Shown here one piece after another: positions 17,652 through 25,887 of a DNA stretch of 58,804 nucleotides. The first letter of the stretch is position 1. Each line of letters opens with the position of its first letter. The DNA lies in assembly GCF_008923205.2 (NCBI RefSeq), contig NZ_WBMS02000016.1:4221-63024 (forward strand). Reading direction: 5' to 3'. The notes beneath the pieces are model-generated. The model did not search any database. It saw nothing but the letters and a program-made list of their open reading frames with translations, and was not told where the DNA came from. This DNA is from Actinomadura physcomitrii. Lineage in GTDB: Bacteria > Actinomycetota > Actinomycetes > Streptosporangiales > Streptosporangiaceae. Made by a program: the position numbers and the translations under genes.

Positions 17652-18322
17652 CGGGGCTCCTCGCCGCTCGTGCCCTCGCCTACCGTGCCGGTGAAGCCTT
17701 CGCATCCAAGGGCAGTGCCTTCGCGTCCTTGGACCGTGCCTTCGCGCGCGCGGGCGAAGCCCTCGGACAGCGCGCGGGGCGGCACGCCGACCAGCAGCGC
17801 CTCCCCGCCGCGGACCCGCACCTCCGCGCGGCGCGGCCCGGCCGCCAGCTCCTCCGCCGCGCCCGCGAGCCGGTCCGTCAGGTGGTGGACGCGCTGGTTG
17901 GCGCTGCCGCGCAGGCCCCGGTCGTCGTTGCGGGACCGCACGTACCGGCCGTCGATCAGCACGTCCACCTCGGCGAGCAGCGCCTCGGCGTCCGGCCGGC
18001 CCGTCAGCTCGGACCGCCGGAACCCGGTGAAGCACAGGACCGACAGCTCGCGCCGCGCGCGCGCCGCGCGCACCAGGTCGGCCAGACCGGCCGCCTGCGC
18101 CATCGGCTCGCCGCCCGACAGCGTCAGGCCGGTGACGTCCGGGTCGGCCAGCAGCTCGTCCGCCAGGTCGTCCGGCGCGACCCGGCGGGCCTCGCGGAAC
18201 GGGATCCAGTCCGGCGCGAGGCAGCCCCGGCACTGGAACGGGCAGCCCTGCACCCACACCACCGAGCGCAGCCCCGGACCGAGCGCCCGCGTCCCGACGC
18301 ACGTCTCCGCCACGTTGATCAC
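17648..18322 (-). CDS. Radical SAM activase-like protein (NrdG/PflA type)
   Basis: About 224 residues. The 4Fe-4S cysteines C-x3-C-x2-C are in GCPFQCRGC (C27, C31, C34 from the start chosen). The SAM-binding LTLSGGEPM and the VDVLIDGRYV strand follow the pattern of small glycyl-radical-enzyme activases. No glycyl-radical partner is adjacent, so the target may be another operon protein. The GTG at 18322 is chosen because it overlaps the upstream stop (GTGA) and has AGGA upstream; a GTG at 18340 is the longer option. The C-terminal ~35 residues are a degenerate repeat (EGTVQG, EGTALG, EGFTGT, GEGTSG) absent from usual activases. Confidence 0.85.
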   Translation of the reverse strand: MINVAETCVGTRALGPGLRSVVWVQGCPFQCRGCLAPDWIPFREARRVAPDDLADELLADPDVTGLTLSGGEPMAQAAGLADLVRAARARRELSVLCFTGFRRSELTGRPDAEALLAEVDVLIDGRYVRSRNDDRGLRGSANQRVHHLTDRLAGAAEELAAGPRRAEVRVRGGEALLVGVPPRALSEGFARAREGTVQGREGTALGCEGFTGTVGEGTSGEEPR

Positions 18323-20745
18323 CGGCGCCGGTCCTGCCACCAGTTCGTCAGCGGTCCGAGGAACTGGTCACGGCGCGACCGGCGGGTGTCGTCCCGCACG
18401 TGCTCCTCGTAGCCGGACGGCCCGAACCTCGACGGCTGCGGCGCGTTTCCGGCCCGCCCGCCGCTGTACCCGAGCGGGCTTCCGCCGAAGGGTCCGGCGC
18501 CGCCGCCCGCCGCCGGAGCGCCTCCCTGCGGCTCGGCGCCGAACGGCTCGGCACCGAACGGCAGGGCACCGCCGAACGGCGCCGGGTCGCCCGTGCCGCC
18601 GCCGTACTGCGGTTCGCCGGGCCGGCCGTTCATCACCCGGACGTTCGACGACCCGCCGCCCGCGAAACCGCCACCGTGACCGCCGCTGTGACCGCCACCG
18701 GGAGCGCCGCCCGCGGACGGTGCCGGCCGTCCCGCCGGGTACCCGCCGTTGCCGGGCGCCACCGGCGGATCGAACGCGACCCCGCCCGGGTTCGCGGGCC
18801 GCACCGGCGGGTCGAAACCGCGGCCGCTCGGGCTCCCCGCCCCGAAACCGCCCGGCGCACCGGACCCGAAGCCGCTCGCGGAGCCCGGCGCCACCGGGGC
18901 GGCGTAGCCCGGCTCCGTCCGGACGTACCGGTCGAGGTCGGCGGGGATCCGCGCCATCTCGCGCCGCTTCCACTCCTCCAGCGCCGCCTCGCCGACCTCG
19001 GCCTCCGCCATCGCCGTCCGCTGCGCGAGGCCCTCCAGCATCGCGCGGCGCGCGTCGTACACCAGCCCCGCGTACTTGACGTCGTCGGCCGCGCGGACCC
19101 GCGCCACGTCCGCGTCGCGCCGGGCGAGGTGCGCGCCGGTCTCCCGGTTCTCCCGCTCGTGCGCCGCGACGAGGTCGTCGTACACGGTCGGCGGCCCGAA
19201 CAGCTGCATCATCTTCACCAGCACCGGCAGCAGCTCGATCGCGATGAACATCAGCGTGACGAACAGGTGCGCGGTGCCGATCGTGCCGTTCTTCTGCGAC
19301 AGCCGGTTGAGGGCCTCCAGCCGCAGCGCCATCCCGTCGGAGTCGCGGGTGTCGGCCGCGTGCTGGGCCTGCAGCGCGGACTGCTGCTTCTTCAGCCGGG
19401 TCAGCTCCGCGTTCACGCCCTCGGCGCCGCCCTGCCCGTTCAGCTCGTTCTGCGCGTCCTGCACGCCCTTGGTCTTCAGCTGCGCCAGGTAGTTCTTGAG
19501 CTGGGTGTCGGCGGTGTCGAAGTCGCGCTTGGTGTCGTTGTAGTCCTGGATGCGCTTGCGGGCCTCCGGGCCGAGGCCGGCGCGGCCCGTCCCGCACTTG
19601 CCGAGCTGCTCGCAGGTCAGCTTCTCGCGCCGCTGCTCGAGCTGCTTCTGCAGCTGGTCGCGCTTGTCCTGGAGCTGCTTGAGGGTGGGGTCGGCGTCCG
19701 GCGTCGCGGGCAGGCCGCCGGAGGTGATCTGCGCCTGCAGCTGCTGCTTGCGCTGCTCCAGCCAGGCGATGCGCTTGCCGACCTGGTCGTCGGCCGTCTG
19801 CGCCTGGTACTTCGACTCCGCCTCGGCGTGCAGGACGTTGACCTCCTGCGAGATCTCCGGCGCGAAGATCTGCAGGACGATCGGCATCGACAGCACGAAC
19901 CCGAACAGCAGCGCGAGCGCCAGCCGGGGCAGCGCGAGGAACACCACGCCCCACTTGCTGGTGGTGCGGGTCATGGAGGCGACGAGCCAGCGGTCCAGCG
20001 ACAGGATGCCGAGGAACCAGCCGGCCGTCAGCAGCACGATCACCGGCCACGGCGCCTTCAGCGCGATGTGCAGCGCCGCCGCCATCGACGCGCCGGCCAG
20101 CGCCGCCGTGAAGATCACGACGCTGCCGAGCCCCTGGAATCGGGTCTTGTCGGTGGGGGACTGCCGGAGGATGTCGCGGTTGGCGCCGGACGCCCACAGC
20201 AGCGGGGAGAACCGCGTCCCGCCGCGCGGGGCGGGCGGCGGGGGCGGCGTGCTCGCTTCGGTCATGTGCTCGGCCCTCACTGGACGTTCGGTCGGGGGGA
20301 CGGGCCCGGTCGGGGGGAGGGGCCCGCTCGAAGGAACAGGGGGGATCCGGTCCGCGGTGGGAGCGGGGTTCGGGCGCAGCAGCGCGCGCAGGCGGCCGGG
20401 CGCGCGCCGGTGGAGTGCGGCCTCGCGCAGCGGCTCGGCGCGCTCGTCGACGTCCTCGACGGGACCGCCGGGCGCCCGGACGGCGGCGCGGGCGTGCGGC
20501 GGCGCGACGCGCGGGTGCGGCACGGCCGCTCGGACGTCCCGTTCGTTCGCCGGTTCCGGTCCCGGCACTCCCATATCGGGCACTCCCATATTGGGCACCC
20601 AGAGCGGCGGGACCCCTCCCGGCGGGCCGCTAGGCGGGCCTTCCGGGACGCCGCCCGGTGCGCCGCTCCCGTCCGGTGCGCGGTGGCCGCGCATGCCTCC
20701 GGACGGCGGGCGCGGGTGCCCGCCCGGCTCGTCCTCCCACGCCAT
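18319..20745 (-). CDS. DUF4407-type membrane protein with coiled coil, first gene of the operon
   Basis: About 808 residues from the ATG at 20745, which has GGAGGT four nt upstream. A shorter version starts at the ATG at 20265 (MTEASTPPPPP, GAGGG at 8 nt) and would leave a 480-nt Pro/Arg-rich open stretch unused. Core: LLWASGANRDILRQSPTDKTRF, transmembrane helices (VVIFTAALAGASMAAALHIAL; WPVIVLLTAGWFLGI; VFLALPRLALALLFGFVLSMPIVLQ). An extracellular or lumenal coiled coil of ~200 residues follows, then a last helix (LFVTLMFIAIELLPVLV). A Gly/Pro-rich cytoplasmic tail ends QFLGPLTNWWQDRRR. It likely anchors or senses for the downstream ATPases and GTPase. Confidence 0.8.
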   Translation of the reverse strand: MAWEDEPGGHPRPPSGGMRGHRAPDGSGAPGGVPEGPPSGPPGGVPPLWVPNMGVPDMGVPGPEPANERDVRAAVPHPRVAPPHARAAVRAPGGPVEDVDERAEPLREAALHRRAPGRLRALLRPNPAPTADRIPPVPSSGPLPPTGPVPPTERPVRAEHMTEASTPPPPPAPRGGTRFSPLLWASGANRDILRQSPTDKTRFQGLGSVVIFTAALAGASMAAALHIALKAPWPVIVLLTAGWFLGILSLDRWLVASMTRTTSKWGVVFLALPRLALALLFGFVLSMPIVLQIFAPEISQEVNVLHAEAESKYQAQTADDQVGKRIAWLEQRKQQLQAQITSGGLPATPDADPTLKQLQDKRDQLQKQLEQRREKLTCEQLGKCGTGRAGLGPEARKRIQDYNDTKRDFDTADTQLKNYLAQLKTKGVQDAQNELNGQGGAEGVNAELTRLKKQQSALQAQHAADTRDSDGMALRLEALNRLSQKNGTIGTAHLFVTLMFIAIELLPVLVKMMQLFGPPTVYDDLVAAHERENRETGAHLARRDADVARVRAADDVKYAGLVYDARRAMLEGLAQRTAMAEAEVGEAALEEWKRREMARIPADLDRYVRTEPGYAAPVAPGSASGFGSGAPGGFGAGSPSGRGFDPPVRPANPGGVAFDPPVAPGNGGYPAGRPAPSAGGAPGGGHSGGHGGGFAGGGSSNVRVMNGRPGEPQYGGGTGDPAPFGGALPFGAEPFGAEPQGGAPAAGGGAGPFGGSPLGYSGGRAGNAPQPSRFGPSGYEEHVRDDTRRSRRDQFLGPLTNWWQDRRR

Positions 20746-21082
20746 TCGCACCTCCGCCGCGGCGTTGTCGGGCCACCGGTCCGCCGGTCGTCGGCCGGAC
20801 GGCAGCGCGGGCCGCGATGCCACCGGCTATGAAGTTGTGACGCATTCCTTACCGAGAGGGTTCGTCAAATACTGGCAGTTATCTCGAGAAGCTTGTGAGT
20901 CCCCTGACACAGATGGGAGAAGTGGCCGCAATCGGCCGCGGATGGCCGGTTTTGGACCCTTGCGGCCGTTGCGTCCGGGCCGCCGCGGGGGACCGTTGCG
21001 GGCCGGGCGGGGCGGGCGTCGAATGGACGGCATGACGAGGTTCCTGCGGATCGAGGACGACGCCGCCCGGACGCGCGCCCGC
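20746..21082. other. Divergent intergenic region upstream of the nine-gene operon
   Basis: No gene seen. The AT-richest part (about 20825-20910) is where the minus-strand operon promoter should lie, but I cannot fix its -10 and -35. Around 20925-20945 there is a small GTGGCCGCAATCGGCCGC stem. Confidence 0.45.
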
Positions 21083-21116
21083 TTGACATTGAGTGAGCAC
21101 CCACTCAAGCTAGGAT
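21083..21116 (+). promoter_or_regulatory. Promoter and palindromic operator of the SDR gene
   Basis: TTGACA at 21083-21088 is a consensus -35; TAGGAT at 21111-21116 is the best -10, though the 22-bp spacer is long. Within the spacer sits a perfect palindrome TTGAGTG-N6-CACTCAA (21089-21108). A weaker half-site pair TGAG-N6-CTCA follows at about 21117-21130. This is the layout of TetR-family repression. No TetR gene is adjacent. Confidence 0.6.
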
Positions 21117-21145
21117 TGAGCGCACACTCAGTCAGGGAGGCTCCG

Positions 21146-21931
21146 ATGTACCCCGAGCTCAACGGCAAGGTCGTCGTCATCACCGGCGGATCGCGCGGCA
21201 TCGGCGCCGGCACCGCGCGCGCGTTCGCCGCGGAGGGCGCGCGGGTCGCGGTGCTCGGCCGCGACGGCGACGCCCTCGACCGGGTCGCCAAGGAGACCGG
21301 CGGCATCGGCGTCGTCGCCGACGTCACGAGCCTCGCCGCGATCGAGGACGCGCGCCGCCGCGTCGAGGCCGGCTTCGGCCCCGCCGACGTGCTGTGCGCC
21401 TTCGCCGGCGGCGGCATCGCCCGGCCCGGCCCGACCGCCGCCATGACCGAGGAGGAGTGGCGCTCGGTCGTCGACGGCAACCTCACCGCGACCTTCCTCA
21501 CCCTGAAGAGCTTCCTGCCGGGCATGCAGGAGCGCGGCGCCGGCTCGATCGTCACGATGTCGTCGTCGGCGGGGCGGATGCCGTCGAACCTGCCGAGCGC
21601 CGGCGGCAGGGAGCTGGGCAACCCGTGGGGCGCCCCGGTCGCCTACGAGGCGGCCAAAGCCGGGGTCCAGGCGCTGACCAGGCACGTCGCCGCCGAGGTC
21701 GGCGGGCAGGGGATCCGCGTCAACTGCGTCGCGCCGGCCGCGATCCGCACCGAGCGCACCGAGCGGGTCATGCCGCGGGACGTGCAGGACAAGGTCGCCG
21801 CGATGTACCCGCTCGGCCGCATGGGCGAGCCGCACGACGTCGCGTCCGCCGCCCTCTTCCTCGCCTCGGCGCAGTCGTCCTGGCTCACCGGCCTCGTCCT
21901 CGACATCGCCGGCGGCAGGATCATGCTGTGA
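21146..21931 (+). CDS. SDR-family oxidoreductase
   Basis: 261 residues. Classical short-chain dehydrogenase: NAD(P) loop TGGSRGIG (about 13-20), the NAG position modified to FAGGG, catalytic Ser in MSSSAG and Y-x3-K as YEAAK, C-terminal VLDIAGGRIML. GGGAGG lies 5 nt before the ATG, which fixes the start. It stands alone under a TetR-style operator and ends at a bidirectional terminator. Substrate unknown. The MPSNLPSAGGRELGNPWG insert between the catalytic Ser and Tyr is longer than usual. Confidence 0.9.
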   Translation: MYPELNGKVVVITGGSRGIGAGTARAFAAEGARVAVLGRDGDALDRVAKETGGIGVVADVTSLAAIEDARRRVEAGFGPADVLCAFAGGGIARPGPTAAMTEEEWRSVVDGNLTATFLTLKSFLPGMQERGAGSIVTMSSSAGRMPSNLPSAGGRELGNPWGAPVAYEAAKAGVQALTRHVAAEVGGQGIRVNCVAPAAIRTERTERVMPRDVQDKVAAMYPLGRMGEPHDVASAALFLASAQSSWLTGLVLDIAGGRIML

Positions 21932-21934
21932 CCC

Positions 21935-21971
21935 GGCGAGGGCGCCGCGCGCGGAGCACGGCGCCCTCGCC
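21935..21971. terminator. Bidirectional hairpin terminator between convergent genes
   Basis: GGCGAGGGCGCC (21935-21946) pairs perfectly with GGCGCCCTCGCC (21960-21971), loop 13 nt. It lies between the SDR stop and the gluconate permease stop. There is no T-tract, as is common in actinomycetes. Confidence 0.7.
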
Positions 21972-21985
21972 CGGCCGCACGGCGG

Positions 21986-23374
21986 CTAGACGGCGAGGTT
22001 CAGCGCGAGGACGAACACCAGGCCGCAGACCGAGATCACCGTCTCCATCAGCGACCACGACTTGATCGTCTGCCCGACGCTCAGCCCGAAGTACTCCTTG
22101 ACCAGCCAGAACCCGGCGTCGTTGACGTGCGAGAAGAACAGCGAGCCGCTGCCGACGGCGAGCACGAGCAGCGAGGTGTCGCCGGTGCTCAGCCCGGTGA
22201 CGAGCGGGGCGAGGATGCCGGACGCGGTGACGGTCGCGACGGTCGCCGACCCGGTCGCGAGCCGGATCAGCACGGCGACGAGCCAGCCGAGGACGAGCAC
22301 CGACACCCCGCTGCCGTCCACCCAGTCCGCGATGGTCTTGCCGATGCCGGTGTCGACGAGCGTCTGCTTGAAGCCGCCGCCCGCCGCGACGATCAGCAGC
22401 ACGCCGGCGATCGGCGGCAGCGACCTCTCCAGCGTCGTGGTGATCGTCCGGCGGTCCATGCCGGCGCCGAGGCCGAGCGTGAACATCGCGACGACCACCG
22501 CGATGAGCAGCGCGATCAGCGGCGTGCCGAGGTTGTCGAGGACGGTGTAGGCGTCGGTGCCCTCGTCCAGCACGATGTCGGCGAACGCCTTGAGCAGCAT
22601 CAGCACGACCGGCAGCAGCACGGTCGCCAGCGTGATCGCGAACGAGGGGCGGCGCCGGCCGCCGTCCGCGCCGTCCGTCTCGGCGTCCTTCTGGTCGGTG
22701 GTGAACAGCTCGGGCGGCCGGACGTCCACCCAGCGCGCGGCGAACCGGGCCAGCAGCGGCCCGGCGATCGCGACGGTCGGGACGGCGACGAGCACGCCGA
22801 GGCCGAGGGTCACGCCGAGGTCGGCGTGCAGCGCGTCGATCGCGACGAGCGGCCCGGGGTGCGGCGGGACGAGCCCGTGCATCGCCGACAGCCCGGCCAG
22901 CGCCGGGATGCCGACCGCGATGATCGACTGCCCGGAGCGCCGCGCCACCAGGTAGATCACCGGCATCAGCAGCACGAGCCCGATCTCGAAGAACATCGGC
23001 AGCCCGATCAGCGCGCCGACCAGCGCCATCGCCCAGGGCAGCGCGCGCCGCCCGGACCGTCCGACGATGGTGTCGACGATCTGGTCGGCGCCGCCGGAGT
23101 CGGCGAGCAGCTTGCCGAACATCGCGCCGAGCGCGATCAGCGCGCCGACGCCGGACGCGGTGTCGCCGAAGCCCTTGCCGAAGCTCTTCACGGTGTCGGC
23201 CATCGGCAGCCCCGCGATGGCCCCGACCAGCAGCGAGCCGAGGGTGAGGCTGAGGAACGGGTGCACCTTCAGCCAGGTGATCAGTACGACGATCAGCGCG
23301 ATGCCGGCGAGCGCGGCGGGCACCAGCCGGCCGCTGGACGCGTGCGGCGCCGCGGCCAGCACGATCGAGTGCAT
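21986..23374 (-). CDS. Gluconate:H+ symporter, GntP family
   Basis: 462 residues, normal for GntP/GntT permeases. It has about 12 hydrophobic segments, family stretches LVPPHPGPLVAIDALHADLG and GSLFFSHVNDAGFWLVKEYFGLS, and the GGGFKQTLVDTGIGK segment. It sits in the cytoplasmic membrane and imports gluconate or a related sugar acid. AGGAGG lies before the ATG. It is divergent from a FadR-type GntR regulator at 23541 with shared operators, so the pair is probably a substrate-induced unit. No gluconate kinase is present in the window. Confidence 0.93.
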   Translation of the reverse strand: MHSIVLAAAPHASSGRLVPAALAGIALIVVLITWLKVHPFLSLTLGSLLVGAIAGLPMADTVKSFGKGFGDTASGVGALIALGAMFGKLLADSGGADQIVDTIVGRSGRRALPWAMALVGALIGLPMFFEIGLVLLMPVIYLVARRSGQSIIAVGIPALAGLSAMHGLVPPHPGPLVAIDALHADLGVTLGLGVLVAVPTVAIAGPLLARFAARWVDVRPPELFTTDQKDAETDGADGGRRRPSFAITLATVLLPVVLMLLKAFADIVLDEGTDAYTVLDNLGTPLIALLIAVVVAMFTLGLGAGMDRRTITTTLERSLPPIAGVLLIVAAGGGFKQTLVDTGIGKTIADWVDGSGVSVLVLGWLVAVLIRLATGSATVATVTASGILAPLVTGLSTGDTSLLVLAVGSGSLFFSHVNDAGFWLVKEYFGLSVGQTIKSWSLMETVISVCGLVFVLALNLAV

Positions 23375-23447
23375 CTGCGGTCATCCTCCTCGGTGGCGGG
23401 CTGGGGAACCCCGGGGCGGGGCGCGCCACCCCGCCGAGTGCACCTCA

Positions 23448-23462
23448 TTAACCAGCCGTTAA
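23448..23462. promoter_or_regulatory. Candidate operator TTAAC-N5-GTTAA
   Basis: Perfect inverted repeat in the permease/regulator intergenic region, about 75 nt upstream of the permease start. A good place for the GntR protein to repress the permease. Confidence 0.4.
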
Positions 23463-23518
23463 CAAGAGGTCGAGTGGAAAAAACATATCTTTGACATCCG
23501 GGTGCGCTTACATCGACG

Positions 23519-23535
23519 CAATCATGTGATGATTG
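23519..23535. promoter_or_regulatory. Candidate autoregulatory operator of the FadR-type regulator
   Basis: CAATCAT-GTG-ATGATTG, a perfect 7-bp palindrome. It lies between TTGACA (23491-23496) and the preferred start codon at 23541. FadR-type GntR proteins often bind short A/T-flanked palindromes of this form. Confidence 0.5.
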
Positions 23536-23540
23536 ACGCC

Positions 23541-24344
23541 ATGGTGCGAGACAGCCAAGCCGGGTCGCCCGGGAGCGCCGGGTCGCCCGAAAGCGCCGGG
23601 TCGCCCGGGAGCGCCGGGTTGCACGGCAGCGTCGTCGATCGGCTCGGCGTGCAGATCACCTCGGGGGCCGTCCCGGCGGGCGAGGTGCTGCGGATCGAGC
23701 AGCTGGAGGCCCGGTTCGGCGTCTCCCGCTCGGTGGTCCGCGAGGCGATCCGGGTGCTGGAGTCGATGGGGATGGTGAGCAGCCGCCGCCGCGTCGGCAT
23801 CACGGTCGCGCCCCGCGCCTGCTGGAACCTGTTCGACCCGCGGATCATCGCCTGGCGGCTCGACGGCCCCGGCCGCGACGAGCAGCTCCGCGAGCTCGGC
23901 GAGCTGCGGCGCGGCCTGGAACCGGTCGCGGCGCACCTCGCGGCGCTGCGCGCGACGCCCGCCCAGTGCGGCACGCTGACCGGCGCCGTGATGCAGATGG
24001 CGGTGCACGGCAAGTCCGGCGACCTGGAGGCCTACCTCGAGGCGGACGTGCTGTTCCACCGGACGCTGCTGGAGGCGTCCGGCAACGAGATGATGGGCGC
24101 GCTCAGCGGCGTGGTCGCCGCCGTCCTCGCCGGCCGCACCCACCACCATCTGATGCCGGCGCGCCCGGAGCCCGCCGCGATCCGCTGGCACGCCGAGGTC
24201 GCCCAGTCCGTCCAGGCGGGCGACGCCGCGGCCGCCGAGCGCGCGATGCGCGACATCGTCGACGAGGCGACCCGCGCCATGCTCGACCCCTCCTCCCCCT
24301 CGGACGCGGCGCCGCCGGCCCCGCCGTCGATACTGGGTCCATGA
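23541..24344 (+). CDS. GntR-family regulator, FadR subfamily
   Basis: About 267 residues from the ATG at 23541. Alternative in-frame starts at 23529 and 23502 fall inside or before the palindrome. The N-terminus carries a low-complexity GSPGSA repeat, then a GntR winged helix (LGVQITSGAVPAGEVLRIEQ; FGVSRSVVREAIRVLESMG). A helical FadR/FCD ligand domain follows with D/H metal-site residues (VLFHRTLLEASGN, IRWHAEVAQSV). It likely senses gluconate or a metabolite and controls the divergent permease. Its stop overlaps the nitroreductase start (ATGA). Confidence 0.9.
   Translation: MVRDSQAGSPGSAGSPESAGSPGSAGLHGSVVDRLGVQITSGAVPAGEVLRIEQLEARFGVSRSVVREAIRVLESMGMVSSRRRVGITVAPRACWNLFDPRIIAWRLDGPGRDEQLRELGELRRGLEPVAAHLAALRATPAQCGTLTGAVMQMAVHGKSGDLEAYLEADVLFHRTLLEASGNEMMGALSGVVAAVLAGRTHHHLMPARPEPAAIRWHAEVAQSVQAGDAAAAERAMRDIVDEATRAMLDPSSPSDAAPPAPPSILGP
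23562..23615 (+). repeat. Three 18-bp tandem repeats inside the regulator gene
   Basis: Units at 23562-23579, 23580-23597 and 23598-23615 (GGGTCGCCCGGGAGCGCC with two changes in the middle unit). They encode GSPGSA/GSPESA/GSPGSA. An in-frame slippage-prone linker. Confidence 0.85.
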
Positions 24345-24988
24345 CTCTTCCGCTGAGCCCGGACGAACTGCTGACCACCACCCGTACCGTGCGCAAGCGC
24401 CTCGACCTGGCCCGTCCCGTGCCGATGGACCTCGTCCGCGAGTGCCTGGAGATCGCCCTCCAGGCGCCGAGCGGCAGCAACCGGCAGGACTGGCAATGGA
24501 TCGTCGTCACCGACACCGAGAAGCGGAAGGCGATCGGCGAGTACTACCGGCGCTCGTTCGCCGCGTACGCCGCGGCGGGCGGCCCGTCCGCCGGGCGGTA
24601 CGCGGACGACCCGGACCGCGCGCAGGTGCAGCGGCGTGTCGGCGACAGCGCCGCCTACCTGGCCGAACGCATGGGCGACGTGCCGGTGCTGGTGATCCCG
24701 TGCCTGCGGCTGCAGGGCGGGAAGCTGCCGGACGGCAACCAGGCGGGGCTGTGGGGGTCGCTGCTCCCGGCCGTGTGGAACTACGCGCTCGCGGCGCGCG
24801 CGCGAGGCCTCGGCACCGCGTGGACGACGCTGCACCTGGTCTACGAGCAGGAGGTCGCGGACGTCCTCGGGCTGCCGGCCGACGTGCGGCAGGGCGCGCT
24901 CGTCCCGACCGCGTACTACACGGGCGACACGTTCCGCCCGGCGCCGCGCGTCCCGCTGGACGAGGTCCTGCACGTCGACGGCTGGTGA
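24341..24988 (+). CDS. Nitroreductase-family flavoprotein
   Basis: 215 residues. FMN-dependent NAD(P)H nitroreductase fold: N-terminal RTVRKRLDLARPVP, FMN-contacting ALQAPSGSNRQDWQWIVV, and the LLPAVWNYALAARARGLGTAWTTLHL central helix. It is probably a cytosolic dimer that reduces quinones or nitro compounds; the true substrate cannot be told. Translationally coupled to the FadR-type regulator by a 4-nt overlap, so it is likely part of the same regulated unit. Confidence 0.9.
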   Translation: MTLPLSPDELLTTTRTVRKRLDLARPVPMDLVRECLEIALQAPSGSNRQDWQWIVVTDTEKRKAIGEYYRRSFAAYAAAGGPSAGRYADDPDRAQVQRRVGDSAAYLAERMGDVPVLVIPCLRLQGGKLPDGNQAGLWGSLLPAVWNYALAARARGLGTAWTTLHLVYEQEVADVLGLPADVRQGALVPTAYYTGDTFRPAPRVPLDEVLHVDGW

Positions 24989-25139
24989 TCCGGGCCCCCG
25001 CGCGGGGCGAGCACCGGCGATCCCCCTCGGCCCGCCGGGAGTCTCGCCCCGCGAGTCGCGGGTCGCGGGGCGCGGTGCGGCGCGTGGGCCCGCCGGTCCG
25101 CCGGGTCAGGCGGTCGGCGCGTTGGCAGGGCCGCGCCGG

Positions 25140-25667
25140 TCAGCGGCCGGTACGGGCCGCCGGGCCGGGATGGGCGCGGCCGCGCCTGCGGACGTCCGCG
25201 AAGATCGCCTCGGAGATCGCGGTGGCGGCCCGGTCGGGGTCGGCGGCCGGGCAGAACGGCTGGAACCAGCGGGCGAACGGGCGGCCCTTGCGGTCGCGGC
25301 GGGGGCGCTGCCAGTGCCAGTACAGGCCCTCCCCGGCGGCGGGCCCGCCGCCGGACGGGCCGCCGGGGGGCGGCAGCAGCCAGACGGTGCGCCCGACGTA
25401 CGGCTCGACCTGCACGCACTGCGCCGAGACCGCCATCGGCGCCGCCGCGCTCTCCCAGGCGCCGCTCTCCCACGGGCCGGACGTGCGCAGGCCGAGGGCG
25501 TGCAGGCGGGACATGAGCCGGCGCGCGTACTCCTCGGCGTCCTCCGCGCCCTTGACGTCTTTCGCGTCTCTCGCCTCGCCGGGCATGGCGTTCGCGGACC
25601 CGCCGGGCTCTCCCGCGCGGCCGGTGGTGTCCGGGTGCGGGGGCTTGGCGAGTGCGGAGATCGTCAT
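25140..25667 (-). CDS. Hypothetical actinomycete protein next to an XRE/DUF397 pair
   Basis: 175 residues. N-terminal ~40 residues are low-complexity. Then comes a helix EDAEEYARRLMSRLHALGL and a beta-rich part (CVQVEPYVGRTVWLLPPPGGPSG; GLYWHWQRPRRDRKGRPFARW; ATAISEAIFADV). No membrane segment or catalytic motif. Proteins of this shape commonly lie divergent from XRE-DUF5753/DUF397 gene pairs in actinomycetes, as here, but no function is known to me. Confidence 0.7.
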   Translation of the reverse strand: MTISALAKPPHPDTTGRAGEPGGSANAMPGEARDAKDVKGAEDAEEYARRLMSRLHALGLRTSGPWESGAWESAAAPMAVSAQCVQVEPYVGRTVWLLPPPGGPSGGGPAAGEGLYWHWQRPRRDRKGRPFARWFQPFCPAADPDRAATAISEAIFADVRRRGRAHPGPAARTGR

Positions 25668-25768
25668 GCGGGCTCCCGGAACCGGTGGCGGTGTCTGACA
25701 GCCAGCTCGGGCGACGCTGACTCTCTGCGAAAGACGGTCCTACGCGTGCAGCAGTGTGTCAAGCGCTT

Positions 25769-25784
25769 CATGTCAATTTACATG
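25769..25784. promoter_or_regulatory. Candidate operator CATGT-N6-ACATG
   Basis: Perfect 5-bp-arm palindrome in an AT-rich patch of the 220-bp divergent region between the hypothetical gene and the XRE gene. Plausible binding site of the XRE protein. Confidence 0.4.
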
Positions 25785-25887
25785 GCGCGGATCACGGAAT
25801 GATCGTTTGCGTCGGATGACGGCCCGGCGGCAGAAGCTGCATAATGCGGGTTGCATGGTGTGATGACCCCGGTGTAGACACGAAAGC

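Noticed and set aside
17690..17770. CRISPR-like or regulatory direct repeats
   Set aside because: Degenerate in-frame coding repeats at the end of the radical SAM gene, irregular unit length, no spacers.
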